Below the pieces are notes generated by a model. The model was not told the origin of the DNA. It did not search any database and worked only from the letters and a program-made list of their open reading frames with translations. From Riptortus pedestris (taxonomy: Eukaryota > Arthropoda > Insecta > Hemiptera > Alydidae): a stretch of 64,000 bases of DNA. Location of the stretch: NCBI GenBank assembly GCA_019009955.1, contig CM032228.1, positions 71,912,001 through 71,976,000 of the forward strand, written 5' to 3'. Made by a program: the position numbers and the translations under genes. This document shows, one piece after another, positions 1-10,350 of this stretch (positions within the stretch are counted from its first letter, which is position 1; the number at the start of each line of letters is the position of its first letter).

Positions 1-300
1 TAAGCAGATTTCGTATGTGAAGTTTAGCAATAGAGAAATCTGCATACTGGTAACACAACACCACCATGAGTAAATACAAACGGTAATGAGAAATCTTTAT
101 GTTAATTTTAATAAATTCCCAACTGCAACGGCTTCTAAATTGTAAGAAAAATTTATATTTTAATAACTCAAATTTTAGTAGTCCAAGAACTAAACAGGGT
201 CATCTCCTGGGTAGGATCGATGGACATTTGAAATTTTTTTTCGAAACTCGCATCATGAGTACGACCTCAATAGCTGATTTCCCTTAAGGGAAATCTGCTA
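1..300 (+). mobile_element. HINE-like (Helentron-related?) non-autonomous element, short copy
   Basis: The copy opens with AAGCAGATTTC near the window edge and closes with the palindrome GATTTCCCTTAAGGGAAATC followed by TGCTA. The internal text (CTCCTGGGTAGGATCGATGG, then a GAGTACGACCTCAATAGCTG block) recurs in at least eight other places in the window. The 5' AGCAGATTTC is the inverse of the 3' GAAATCTGCT, so the ends carry subterminal inverted repeats. The true 5' end may lie outside the window. The Helentron assignment is inferred from structure only; a MITE is the alternative. Confidence 0.6.
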
Positions 301-360
301 ATACCATCATCATTCAGCCTCAAATGAATTTCCGGGCGAAGCTGGGTATCTTAGCTAGTT
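301..360 (-). repeat. Fragment of repeat family Y (head end)
   Basis: Read on the minus strand this is the family-Y head: ACTAGCTAAGATACCC, then a GC-rich core and the CATTTGAGGCTGAATGATG stretch. The same head occurs at about 44040, 46955 (minus), 47023 and 49200. Confidence 0.55.
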
Positions 361-571
361 TGCAATAAGATTGGTCCAATAAAAATTTTCAATCCGACGC
401 ATAATAACGGAGATATTAAGAATTTTCGAAATTCTCCCCCTCTAAACCACTACTCCCCCTTGTCCGATTTCGCCGTTAACGAACTTGATCTTTCTTTTTG
501 TATAAAACGATTATATATCAAGTTTGGTAACGATGAAACAAAAATTGCGACCTCTAGAGCGTTAACAGAGG

Positions 572-629
<58 letters not shown>

Positions 630-744
630 CGGACCTCATTTTCGTTACCTCCTGGGTAGGATCGATGGACATTTGAAGACATTTTTCGAAAATCGCTCAA
701 CAGCTCACCTCAATAGCTGATTTCCCTTAAGGGAAATCTGCTAA
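360..744 (+). mobile_element. HINE-like element, 3' two thirds with TA microsatellite
   Basis: Contains the family's conserved internal blocks in order: ATAACGGAGATATT, CCGTTAACGAACTTGATC, GAGCGTTAACAGA, a TA tract (about 576-621), the GATCGATGGACATTTGAAG block and the terminal palindrome with TGCTAA. The 5' end is missing and abuts the family-Y fragment. Confidence 0.6.
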
Positions 745-779
745 AACGGAGAGATAATTTTAAGTATCAAAGGTTTAAT

Positions 780-1050
780 TTCTAATTTTGGAGTGAATGT
801 TGAGCTAGTGCTTAATATGAGTGTCATATGTTTATCACAAAATCGTGTTAATAGTAAAAGAGGTCAAAACATATTGGTAAAATATGTCAAACATATTGGT
901 AAAATATGTCAAACATATTGACATAAAAGAACATTTTTTAAAAGACTGTGTTGACAAAAGGCTAGTGTCTATCATTATGTAGCTTCCAAAAACACCATTG
1001 CGGATGTTTTTACAAAACCATTGTTTTATAATTGTTTAAAATTTTGTTAA
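780..1050 (+). pseudogene. Ty1/copia pol C-terminal relic (RNase H end)
   Basis: Around 914-1050 two frames together read KHIDIKEHFLKD and then HYVASKNTIADVFTKPL before a TAA. These are the hallmark end motifs of copia RNase H (KHIDI...F and ADxFTKPL). A frameshift lies near 960-985. Within 869-920 a 22-bp unit (AACATATTGGTAAAATATGT core) is repeated about 2.5 times inside the KHIDI region, a local expansion. The AT-rich stretch to about 1310 with TGTTATAGCGGGC may be LTR remnant, but this was not proven. Confidence 0.6.
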
Positions 1051-1317
1051 AATTTTAAAATTTAGAAAAAAAATAATTATTGTTTAAAGACAACTACAGT
1101 TTGTTTAATATATGTACAGCTCAAAATTAAGGCAATTTTATTTTTGTTTAAAATTAAAATAGAGAAATGTTAAATATTTATAAATTTATACATAAATTTA
1201 TATTTATTTAGGATTTAATAAATATTTATTCTACTTCTGGTGTTATAGCGGGCTTGTGAGAAGGTTACTCAAGATAATGTAAACTCGCTCTTGTATTTAC
1301 ATTCGGTGTATAATAAA

Positions 1318-1620
1318 AGTCCGTCACGCAGGGGTTGCGTAAAGTAAGCACATTTTCCTCATGAAGTTTAACAATAGATAAATCTACATACTGGTAATAC
1401 AACGCCACCGTGAATAGTAAGTGAATAAATACAAATGGTAATAAGAAATAATTCAGTCAATTTTAATAATCTTCCGACGGGATGCGCCTGAAGTGCTAAC
1501 AAAAAGGTCTGCCAACCTCTAATTTACTGTATTGTAATTTATAATGATTCAGAATAATTTTTATCTCAATCAAACAAATTTTAGTAGTCCAAAAACTGAA
1601 GAAGGGGGGGGGTTGTCACC
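1318..1620 (+). mobile_element. HINE-like element, 5' part
   Basis: Begins GTCCGTCACGCAGGGG..GCG, the recurrent family 5' end (a small hairpin of CGCAG/CTGCG type), then TAAGCACATTTTCC in place of the usual TAAGCAGATTTCCC. It ends at the G-run near 1605 where LINE-associated sequence begins. The matching 3' piece is at 3363-3435, so the LINE block probably split one copy. Confidence 0.55.
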
Positions 1621-1675
1621 AGAACATATTTGCATGTATCTCGTATAATAAAAACCTCTTGAAAACAATATTTAA

Positions 1676-2060
1676 AAGGAACATAGAACACAAAAGGAAC
1701 ACAACACAAAACACAAAAGGAACACAAAACATAAAAGGAACATAGAACACAAAACATAAAAGGAACATAGAACACAAAAGGAACACAAAACATAAAAGGA
1801 ACATAGAACACAAAACATAAAAGGAACATAGAACACAAAACATAAAAGGAACATAGAACACAAAACATAAAAGGAACATAGAACACAAAACATAAAAGGA
1901 ACATAGAACACAAAAGGAACACAAAACATAAAAGGAACATAGAACACAAAACATAAAAGGAACATAGAACACAAAAGGAACACAAAACATAAAAGGAACA
2001 TAGAACGTAAAAGGAATACAAAACATAAAAAGAACATAGAACCCAAAGGAACACAAAACA
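1676..2060. repeat. Purine-rich minisatellite, mixed units of about 18 and 25 bp
   Basis: Units are built from AAAGGAACATAGAACAC and AAAACATA blocks, with shorter variants AAAGGAACACAAAACATA. The array generates long, low-complexity open frames on the minus strand (F/L/C/V-rich), which are not genes. Similar A-rich text lies next to the related LINE end at 15700-15800, so the array may be an expansion in that LINE's 3' untranslated region. Confidence 0.8.
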
Positions 2061-2535
2061 TAAAAGGATCACAAAACAGAGAGAAAATACGAAAAATAGA
2101 GATGAAATCAGAACAGAAATGGGAAAGAAATTGAAACGCAACACAAAACGGAAATGGAACTCAAAAGGCAAATAGAACTCGAAAAAAAAAAGAAAAAAGA
2201 AAAGAAAAGAAGAATGGAAATCAAAAAATAAAAATGGAACACAACAAAGTACAAAATAAATGAACGAGGGAACAAATAAAAACAAAATTCAAAAAAAAAA
2301 AAAAAAAATTAAATAAAATTGGTATATAAAATGAATAAAAGAAATTTAATATTATTAAGGTTTTGATAAAATATAAGTTGGTTCAGGTGACTATTTACAT
2401 AAAACTCTGTAACTCCCTAATACACACTCAAGTGAGTGAAAACTTGAAAACAAAAAAATTGGGGTTTAGATAAAATGTTTATTTTTGCATCCAAAAATGT
2501 AAAAATAAAAATGTAAAACTTAAATTTAAAATATA

Positions 2536-3240
2536 TCAGATTTTTGAATAGATGCGTATAGTCTTTAATAGTTTGAGAATTGTATCTATGTATGGACTCC
2601 CCTTTGTCAGTAGTTCGTGTAAATTATGTGGTATCTGTAAGTAATTGCGTTGCCTGCAGTCAGTCAGTATATGTTTAACTGTCAGAGCTTCATTACAGCA
2701 TCTACAAATCGGTTTGTCTTGTTTGTTCATCAAGTATGAGTGTGTTAGTAGAGTGTGTCCAATTCGTAATCGTGTAAGTATTACTTCATCTCTTCTTGCT
2801 TTAAAGTCATAAGGCCACGGCTTCACTAAATGTTTAGTTTCTCTAAGCTTACTAGTCGAGCTCAGCCAGTGACTTTGCCATATGTGAAGTATTTCTGTCT
2901 TTGTTACTTTGCATAAGTCCTGTGTAGTTAGTAAGTTCGTGTCAGTAGTGTTTTTCCTTGTGGCTAGTTTTGCATGCTTGTCTACTATAGTATTCTGTTT
3001 AATGTCTTCGTGTCCGGGAATCCATAACATAGTTATGTTTATATGTTTAAGTCTGTTAATGTGAGAGAAAATTTGTGTGATTACAGGATGTGAATTGTAA
3101 ATGTTTCTTAGTGAGAGTAATGAGCTTATTGAACCTGTGCAGAGTAGGACATTTTTCATAATGTTTGTGTCTATATTGAAAAGAGCGAGTAATATTGCAT
3201 GTTCATTAGAGGTAGAATGGTTATGGTATGTTTTTGGCAA
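2536..3240 (-). pseudogene. I-clade-type LINE ORF2 C-terminus (RNase H plus Cys/His tail), 5'-truncated
   Basis: The minus-strand reading frame (234 codons) shows RNase H features: a degenerate DS site as CTGSISSLLSL, then WIPGHEDI with a trailing VDKHAKLAT. The LINE-typical stretch LTRLRIGHTLLTHSYLM follows, with a CRCC...HILTDC knuckle. RNase H downstream of RT is known from I, R1 and LOA-like LINEs. The N-terminal DGS motif and all RT are absent, consistent with 5' truncation into a family-Y fragment at about 3240. The related copy at 15990-16780 keeps the DGS motif. Confidence 0.7.
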
Positions 3241-3358
3241 GGCTTTACTTTGGACAATATTTTGCCATTGCGTTTAGGGTTTATACCCATCGTTTCAGTG
3301 GATTTGTTAATATTAAATTTATTAGTTATATAAGGCTTTACTGTCCTGAATATTGAGC
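3240..3358 (+). repeat. Family Y fragment
   Basis: GGCAAGGCTTTACTTTG, CAATATTTTG and GTTTAGGGTTTATACCC match 44107-44240 and 49255-49340, placing this just downstream of the family-Y head. It ends at the 3' remnant of a HINE-like element. Confidence 0.55.
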
Positions 3359-3362
3359 ATTT

Positions 3363-3475
3363 GAAGAAATATGTCGCAAATCGCCTCATGAATACGACCT
3401 CAATTGCTGATTTCCCCAAGGGAAATCATGCTAAAAATCACGAAAATTGCGACCGGTAGAGAGTTAACAGACAAA

Positions 3476-3541
<66 letters not shown>

Positions 3542-3560
3542 TACATATATAGTCTGTTTG
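3363..3560 (+). mobile_element. Two HINE-like fragments with TA/CA microsatellite
   Basis: 3363-3435 is a family 3' end (ACGACCTCAATTGCTGATTT, then a degraded palindrome). 3440-3550 restarts with the AAAATTGCGACCGGTAGAG block and runs into a TA tract (about 3484-3530) and a short CA tract. The GATCGATGG end is missing. Confidence 0.5.
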
Positions 3561-3660
3561 GAATTTCGCGACCCAGCTAGAGAGACGGACAATTTCCCTT
3601 ACCCTCGATATTGTCCGTGCGTACAAAATCACCCACGGAGCACGGGGAATAACTCAGGGA

Positions 3661-3917
3661 AGTTTTCAGAAGGCTGGAGGAGTACAAGCTCTCTTTGTAC
3701 GTATCCAAGTGTGAATTTGGCCAAAAAGAAGTGGACTTTTTGGGATGCAGGGAAAACTCCAGCAGCATTCAGCCATTTCCCCTTAAGGCAGTGCAGGACT
3801 TCCTCCAACCTACATTGCCCAACTCCGTAGGTTTCTCGGATTGGTCTATTTTTATAGGAGGTGCCCTGCAGCAGCACATCGAAGGAATCTGGTGCTCGCT
3901 TGGTTTCGTCTCTATAA
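3661..3917 (+). pseudogene. Ty3/gypsy pol fragment, unit A, left part
   Basis: Reads VFRRLEEYKLSLYVSKCEFG, the end of a gypsy RT (thumb/connection motif before the FLG box), followed by a degenerate RNase H-like stretch ending near LGFVS. The copy starts abruptly at position 3661, at the same codon as the paralogous fragment at 36265, so the truncation predates or defines the segmental duplication. It is interrupted by a PIF/Harbinger element and continues at 5078. Confidence 0.7.
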
Positions 3918-4079
3918 AGCTAAGAACACACCAGTAGACCATGTTGCGCGATTTGTCTATAGACCATCTAGAGACGGTTTCGAGACACGGTCTGTAGACT
4001 GTCTAGAGACACCGTTCATTGTCTCGTCTAGTGTCCACACTACGATGTAAATTTCTCAGTCTCATGTTCACAGTCCGCC

Positions 4080-4499
4080 ATGGAGGACATTGTTTTGTGT
4101 GGAATGACTTCCTGCTTAGTGGTAATTATAAGTGAAAGAACACGAAAACGTAAACGTTGGTGGACGTGCAAAGTACTTACAGAAGGGCCTAAATTCGGTA
4201 AAGCTCTATTAAGTAAATTAAGATTGGAAAACGCCATGGGTTTTCGGAATTTTACCCGGCTGACGTCTACTGATTTTGAAGACTTGCTTCTGATGGTTGG
4301 AAGAATAATGAAGCAAGATACAAAGTTTAGGGAAACCATCCCAGCTTCTCTTCGACTGGCAGTCACACTCCGTTTCCTTGCAAGTGGAGACTCATTAAAG
4401 AGCCTCATGTACACCTTCAGAATATCAAAGCAGGCAATATCGAAAATGGTACCAGAGGTCTGCGAAGCAATTATCTCATCATTAAAACAATACGTAAAG
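4080..4499 (+). CDS. PIF/Harbinger transposase, N-terminal exon (partial)
   Basis: The frame from ATG 4080 reads as the N-terminal domain of Harbinger-type (DDE_Tnp_4) transposases: FRNFTRLTSTDFEDLLLMVG, then RETIPASLRLAVTLRFLASG and a SLMYTFRISKQAISKMVPEV stretch. This is the helix-turn-helix DNA-binding part. A plausible splice donor, AAAG/GTATGC, sits at 4499/4500 right after SLKQYVK, where a downstream exon would be expected. No DDE catalytic domain is found before the right end of the element, so this copy cannot encode an active transposase alone. Reading past the donor adds about 16 codons to a stop at 4550. Confidence 0.75.
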
Positions 4500-4576
4500 G
4501 TATGCATAAAACAATTATTACTAGCATTAAAACAATTTTTATTAAATTAAATGATAAATAAGTCTACACAAAACAT

Positions 4577-4870
4577 TTATAGATTTGTGTAGTTATTTAC
4601 AAAATCACGAATGTCATTGCCAATTCCATCCCTCGGCTCTGATTCCTCCTGTAGTTGAACATCTTCAGCTCCTTCTAAACCACCTGCAGTTGATGCAGAA
4701 GGCTTTGAGCAAGCGCTGGCTTGGGAAAGGTGTGATGATGTAGAAGGTGCATATGGGGTCTGAATGGACGGAATTTCAGCAGCAAGCAGACCCATGTCCA
4801 ATCGAAATAAAATATCAACAGCCGAACCACACCACTCGGCAGCTGGAAAGAGAGTGAAGATGCCTAGTCC
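4577..4870 (-). other. Possible second Harbinger ORF remnant (opposite strand)
   Basis: The minus strand is open from about 4866 to 4577 with non-repetitive, coding-like composition (AEWCGSAVDILFRLDMGLL, then a Ser/Ala/Glu-rich tail). Harbinger elements often carry a second, divergently transcribed Myb/MADF protein, and this could be its C-terminus. No Myb or MADF motif is visible, so function is not assigned. Confidence 0.3.
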
Positions 4871-5077
4871 CTAGGCGCTGAGTACATCCACACTGTCAAA
4901 ATGTTCCGCAATATGTCGAAGTCTCCCATTCCAATCGGGAGACCATAGACCTGCGATTTTTGGTCTCGCAACAAGCCAGTAGACGGAAGTCGGTCTATAG
5001 ACCTGTCTACGTAGACAACCTGAGACACATCTCAGAGACCAAAATCGCGCAACATGTCTACTAGTGTGTACTAGGCT

Positions 5078-5870
5078 TAAGGCACTCTGCTCCGTCTAAC
5101 GTAGGCATCTATTAGAAGGTTTGACTTTCCACATAGTGACAGACCACAAACCTGTCAACCTGAAGTTGTAGACGGCATCGCCAATAAGGATCCGGCACTT
5201 GAATTTCATCAGTCTGCTCTAGACCGGGTCCCGACACCCTGGTAGGAGACACGCTTTCCGCGAATATAGGAGATCCAGCTGCAAGACGACTTTACAGCAA
5301 TGGCCCAGACTCAAAAGGATGATGCAAGCGTGCTAGAATTGAAGAAAAATTACGTTTTGAAAATCAAACTGTTGCCAGGTAAGGATGCCCAACTCCTGTG
5401 TGAAACCTGAGTCACCCTGGGGTTCGAGCATCACGGAAGCCGGTTGCCAGTCGGTTCTTCTTGTCCCAAATGAATCAGGACGTAGACGAATAAGCAAAAA
5501 CCTGTGTCGGCTGCCAGCACGACAAAGTCCAGAGACACACAGTCACCCCACTAGGTATCTTCTCACCGACACCCAGGTTTCATCATGTGCACATGGACAT
5601 AGTTGGGCCACTGTCGGCATCGGAGGGTAACTCTTACCTTTTAATGATGGTGGATAGGACGTCACATTGGACTGAGGTAATTTTTATAGCAAATATCACT
5701 GCGTTCATCGTTGCCCATACCTTTTACGTCCATCGGATTGCGCGATTCGGCACGCCTCGCTTTATCACGACAGACCAAGGACGGCAATTTGAAGCAGAGC
5801 ACTTCCGTCACCTCAGCCAGATGATTGGACAGTCGACGGCAGCAAATCATAAAGGAAGAAGGCAACAATG
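5078..5870 (+). pseudogene. Ty3/gypsy RNase H end and integrase fragment, unit A
   Basis: Several frames show the RNase H end (FHIVTDHKPVNLK near 5130), an RHLNF-type connection, the integrase zinc-finger part (LSHPGVRAS by analogy with 36920) and the integrase core: HMDIVGPLSAS, YLLMMVDRTSHWTEV, GTPRFITTDQGRQFEAEHFR. The catalytic D (MDIVG) and second D (TTDQG) are visible; the third acidic residue region is degraded. Multiple frameshifts and stops make it a relic. The same sequence at 36517-37400 is the unit B paralogue. Confidence 0.75.
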
Positions 5871-6925
5871 CTGGGTAATTAATGTTCATCCATTTTAGAT
5901 ACCAGTTGTCGAAGTTGGAAAAGAGAAACCAATTGAAAGGAAAGTGAGTTCTGTGGAATTCGTCTCATACGCTGGACGGAACTGATGCCTAAGGTGAGAC
6001 CTTCAAGGAACATCTGCTCTGACTTGGGAATGATCTTAATTATGAAAATATTAAACTCCTTCATGGAATACCCAAGGGCCATAAAATGGATGTTATGGAA
6101 ACACTTGAAATTAATAGTGTGTGAGATAAGAAGACAAGACCTGTTAAACGTAATGGAATATATTTATAACAAAACATCGCAAATAGCTGTTATTAACCAT
6201 TCACGGCCGCACTTCAGACTCATGCCACTGCATGCGAATGCCGTAAAGAGACTCCTTAACCTCGCTTCTGTATAGCAACTTCCCTATAGTAACGTATAGC
6301 AAAGATATACTCGCGAACACATGACAATTCAAAGCTAACTGTCAAGTCATCTCGCTCGCGAGTACCTCGCCTCTACAATAGGATCCAAAAAGCTTTGTAG
6401 TTGTGCCATAATATCTAAATATTTGCGTGTTTGGTAGTTATCGGTATAATGCCTAAATGTGAGAAATGAGAAGGAAGGAGAAACTGAGCGATAGAAGAAG
6501 GTTGGAGGACAGATGTCAACCGGAATCTGCAGGTTTGCACCCGACTTTAAGTTAGATAAGAAGGGTAAAATATTTTCAAGGATAACACCAAAAGCAATCG
6601 TTTTCTTTGTGATGTAAAAGTACTATCCTCATCGGAATGGGCAAACGCTTTGAAGTTGGACATTAATTCGTCCTGTACCTGGATTGATTGGCCAGTGTAA
6701 AGATGTTGGAGCCCTCTGGCGCAGACGTGGCCTACCACCCATGTGTTGGGGAATTGTCTACACAACATACTTTTTATCATCCGCCAACATCATAGGGTTA
6801 AACGTTTTATCATTGAAATGCTGACTGAGAAAGGTATTGCATGTTGTGAGTAAGTTTACGGTGTCGACCCCGAAGGCTCCACGAGGTCCGCTGTCTATTG
6901 GCTTTTTTTCGCAAGATTATAGTTA
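5871..6925. other. Duplicated non-coding flank (unit A), no gene recognised
   Basis: Aligns by eye with 37400-38500 of unit B over its whole length with small indels. It may include the 3' end and LTR of the gypsy relic. A minus-strand open frame (about 6547-6780) is present in both units, but the units are similar at every position, so its persistence is not evidence of coding. Confidence 0.6.
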
Positions 6926-7052
6926 TTTATTATACAAGTGACGAAAGTAGATCATTTTACAACTCGAGTGAAACGTATACCCACACGAGCGAAGCGAGTG
7001 TGGTAATTTCACGAGAGTTGTAAATTCTACTTTCGTCACGGGTGTAATATTA
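6926..7052. mobile_element. Foldback/MITE-like hairpin, A-specific
   Basis: GTGACGAAAGTAGA at about 6939 pairs with TCTACTTTCGTCAC near 7026-7039. The pairing continues inward (TTTTACAACTCGAGTG with CACGAGAGTTGTAAA) to an apex of CACACGAGCGAAGCGAGTGTG. The arms are about 50 bp with mismatches. Unit B lacks the hairpin: after TTTTTTCGCAAGATTA it goes to a short unrelated stretch and resumes at TGGACCAATTTTTAAAGG. The inserted segment in A extends to about 7465. Confidence 0.6.
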
Positions 7053-7760
7053 AATTTTTTCTGTAATCGTGTAATACATGATCAGATCTAACCAGAATAT
7101 GAACAAAATTAGGATGTTGTGAAGATTATGGTATGTTGTTGGTAGTTTATAAGCATGGTTGTGAAAGGTTATAAGCATAGTTATAAAACAACTAGTGATG
7201 ATTGTGAAGTAGTGCAGTTATAAACAAGTGCAGGTTATAAACAAGGAAGGTAATTATTATTATATTTAAATTTTAAAATATATTGATTATTTCCATCAAT
7301 AATTCATTCACATTTCAATTTATTTTGTTAAAATAAATTCTTACAATAATGTTAAGAATAATGTTAAGAAACATTTAAAAGCATTTAATTTCCAACTTCA
7401 AATTATTTTTTAATTTATACTTATTACTAATTAAGAAGGCAATTCACTTTCTTCACTTGTGAGTACAAGTATGCGGACCAATTTTTAAAGGTACAAAATA
7501 AAAAGAATTCTATTTATGAAAAATCAATAGAATTCCATAAAGAAAACAATCCCGAAAAAGCCTGCTGAATATTTTTAAGAAAGTTGGGATTGAAGATGAA
7601 GACTGGCTGCCCCTAAGACATTGCTTTTTTTTTTGTATTATTCTTTTTTTCTTTGTATTTTTATTTTATATTGTTATATTTTTTGGGTTTAATTCTTGTC
7701 ACAAACTTATTACTTATATTTTATTTTTTTATTTACTTTTATTTGATTATCATTTACTTT
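7053..7760. other. AT-rich intergenic sequence, no gene recognised
   Basis: 7053-7465 is A-specific AT-rich sequence with short GTTATAAGCA repeats near 7140-7240. 7470-7760 is shared with 38540-38830 in unit B. No coding signature. Confidence 0.5.
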
Positions 7761-7769
7761 TTTAGCAAA

Positions 7770-8130
7770 TTTCCATTAGGGGATTTTTAAAATCATAATA
7801 TCTCCGTTATTATGCGTCGGATAGAAAAATTTTATAGAACTAATCTTATTGCAAATTTAATGTTCTATAAATGTCGTTATGTACGTTTTTTCAGCATCTT
7901 GATTAGTAACCGATATATTTGCATGTTTTAGTTTTCGACCATTAGTAAACCCCCACTCCTATTCATGTCATACTAACAAAAAGCTGTTATAGTATGAAGT
8001 ATTTTATTTGAAACCTAAATACCAAATATTGTTCTCATTCATCTTTTAAGTTTTGAGATAAATGCAAATACGCGACACCTATGGGAAATCTGCTTAGTTA
8101 AAGCTGTCCTTGCGTGACGGACTTTTTTTT
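7770..8130 (-). mobile_element. HINE-like element, minus orientation, present in both units
   Basis: On the minus strand: GTCCGTCACGCAAGG 5' end, AAGCAGATTTCCCAT, AACCCCCACTCC-type block (CCCCCACTCC is on the plus strand here), AATATCTCGGTTA-like block, then ATAACGGAGATATTATG. It is truncated before the TA microsatellite. The counterpart at 38830-39180 shows that it inserted before the segmental duplication. Confidence 0.55.
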
Positions 8131-8900
8131 TTTTTAAATGGCATGTGATTAAAAAATGGTGTAGTCTGCGACTCAGCATCAGAGAGTAACCTTACTTAAT
8201 TCAATAATGAAGTGGTTTTTCTTTTTATCGTTCTTGCTGTTTTTATTTGGTTAATGTATTACAAATTTGTATTCATTATTGCTTAAAATTATTTTATTCA
8301 GATTTTATTGTATAGCTATTACTGAATATTGTTTTTTTTAAAAAAAAAAAAAAGTTTTAATCTGAGGTTGGTGTGATTTGAAAATAAATAATTCAAGAGG
8401 AAGATAACCTCCCCGAAAACTTCTCTCGAAGGGACTAACCAGTAACATCGGAACGCGTAAGATATAGAACCTGTGCTTTATGCTCATTCGTGTCGACAAA
8501 TACTCTTCCTAAGATTATACGCATGAAATAAATGAAAACAGTATTGCACAATATTCAAAATCAGTGCTATTATTTGACCTTCTACGCAGAAATATAATCT
8601 AAGAATATTCCTTAAAGTCTGGTATGTGTATGTCCTAAGAACAAAAATAAATTAAATGACCAATCTTTATAATCATGATGACAAATTTTATTGGACGATT
8701 AAGTAGATCAGTTTGAAAATGAAAAAATTTGTATAAACTATAATGACAATCAATAAACTTAATAGACAAAGGTGGCCCCAAACCTCTGATATATTCATTG
8801 GACAGGAAATAGTAGACTAGGTTGGAAGATTATCAATTAGAATAATCAATGATTCTCTGGTTAATCCCTGTAATAATGACTATTACTAATTGATACGATC
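8131..8900. other. Duplicated upstream flank of the OR gene, no gene recognised
   Basis: Near-continuous similarity to 39180-39900 in unit B. AT-rich, with poly-A/T runs; no open frame of interest. Confidence 0.5.
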
Positions 8901-8901
8901 T

Positions 8902-8990
8902 GTTTCTATGCAAAGATTGAATCATTTCAATACCTTCCTGGTCTATGCTGATGACTTCCTGATTTCAACCAGAGAGGTAACATTTACTGA
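8902..8990 (+). pseudogene. Possible RT relic with YADD motif
   Basis: One frame reads SVSMQRLNHFNTFLVYADDF and then LISTREV; F-x-YADD with a hydrophobic run is the core of non-LTR reverse transcriptases. The same frame is open in unit B (39893-39980). At about 29 codons a chance match cannot be excluded, and no flanking RT motifs are recognisable. Confidence 0.3.
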
Positions 8991-9487
8991 TTCAGTACTT
9001 ATTTGGTTTTCTGTGGGAAGTCTATACATACGCTTTGGGTGAGCTCTCCGAGTACTAAACAGAAATCAGATTATGGAAACAAAAAAAAAATAGTCAACGC
9101 TCAACCATAAATCTCCATAAACAAATTCAATCTTCCAAGAAAAACATTGCATTTCTTAATGATTTAATTCGTTTAACATATAAGAAGTGATGGTGTAATA
9201 CAAGTTTGCATCCAATAAAATACTTTAATGGCATAACTTCTTTGATACATCTGAAATTTATTCAAATTAGTTTTCTATTTAACCTGTATCGCCAAATTGT
9301 CTGTCAGCTGTAATTTCGTTATATTTTTTGTGTAACTATACTTCCTACAGCACTCTGAATTCTTATTGTTTTTCTATTCTAGCTAATAATGAATATTTGG
9401 TGAATACAATTCATGGTATTTATTTTTAGGTATCTACCACGTTTCACCAGATCTCAGGCTGCTGCAGCTTCACTTACAAAGTTATCA
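8991..9487. promoter_or_regulatory. Immediate upstream region of the OR gene
   Basis: TTTATTTTTAG/GTATCTACC at 9429/9430 resembles a splice acceptor and is conserved at about 40336 in unit B. If used, an unseen upstream exon would join here and the stretch to 9487 would be 5' UTR or coding. No TATA box or other core promoter element was convincingly identified. Confidence 0.3.
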
Positions 9488-10350
9488 ATGGATTTAGAAA
9501 CTAAATCAAGTGATTTTGATACGGTTCACGACTTTTTAAATGAACGACTTGTTTTAAAAATTATTGGACTTTTCAATGTAACGAGCAAACCAACATTAAA
9601 TTTTATTATTAATATTTTATTCATTGGGTGTGTCTTTATTATTCTCGTATATACGTTGGTGTTATGCATATATTCACTCACCCTTCCAAATATGCCACCA
9701 ACCTTTAAGGTTCAAGTTGTTGAAACACTTATTCTAATGAGTTTGATGTTTCTGAGCCCGTTGTTCAACTTATATTATTGGAAAAATTATAAATCTGCAA
9801 TAAATCTCTTGAAAAATGACTTTAATAAATATGTTAACGAAACACCAGATGCTGAACATACGAAACTGAGGAAGCTACGAGTACAACAAATACGTTCCTG
9901 GTCATTCATATTTTCAGTTCTGTGCTACCTTGTTACAATTATGTATACATTACGGCCACCTATTTCATATATTTTAAGCTTAAATGAGGCAGAACCAAAT
10001 GAAAATATTAATTATTATTTACCTCTTCCATTGTATGTGCCTTTCAGCACGAAAACTGTTTTTGGATTTACAGTGGCGTTTATGTCAAATGTATTATATT
10101 TATTCCTGTTGTACACAACTTTAGCGTGTTTCGTGGAAATATACTTCAGCATTACTTTTCAGCTAGTCGCACAAATAGAGATATTCAATTATTCACTTCT
10201 AAACATAGAAAACAGAGCAAGCTTAAAATGCAAGCCGGATAACAGGTTTTTTGCTCATGGTAATAATTTGTGGGATAGCAAAAGTGAATACCAGAAGAAT
10301 ATTTACCAATGCTTGAGATCAAGTCTCCAACACCACCAAGCTATTCTCAG
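9488..10350 (+). CDS. OR copy A, exon 1 (TM1-TM4 and second intracellular loop)
   Basis: Uninterrupted frame. It ends CTCAG/GTATAT at phase 2, so the AG is completed to an Arg codon by exon 2. It encodes residues 1-287 plus two bases. Confidence 0.9.

Larger units (their letters stand above)
3918..5077 (+). mobile_element. PIF/Harbinger DNA transposon, internally deleted, TAA target duplication
   Basis: The left end AGCTAAGAACACACCAGTAG and the right end (reverse complement AGCCTAGTACACACTAGTAG) are imperfect terminal inverted repeats, both continuing into ATGTTGCGCGATTT. Flanking TAA occurs at 3915-3917 and 5078-5080, the 3-bp TWA duplication typical of PIF/Harbinger. The paralogous site at 36514-36516 (TCTCTAAGACAC) is uninterrupted, giving a clean empty site. 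The element is 1160 bp and holds only the first part of a transposase, so it is probably an internal-deletion derivative. Additional subterminal GTCTA/TAGAC repeats are dense at both ends. Confidence 0.88.

Noticed and set aside
1581..2285. Long minus-strand open frames rich in F, L, C and V
   Set aside because: They are produced by the purine-rich minisatellite; all three minus frames are open with near-identical low-complexity text.
6547..6780. Minus-strand frame shared by both units
   Set aside because: The units are similar throughout, so conservation is uninformative; no domain recognised.
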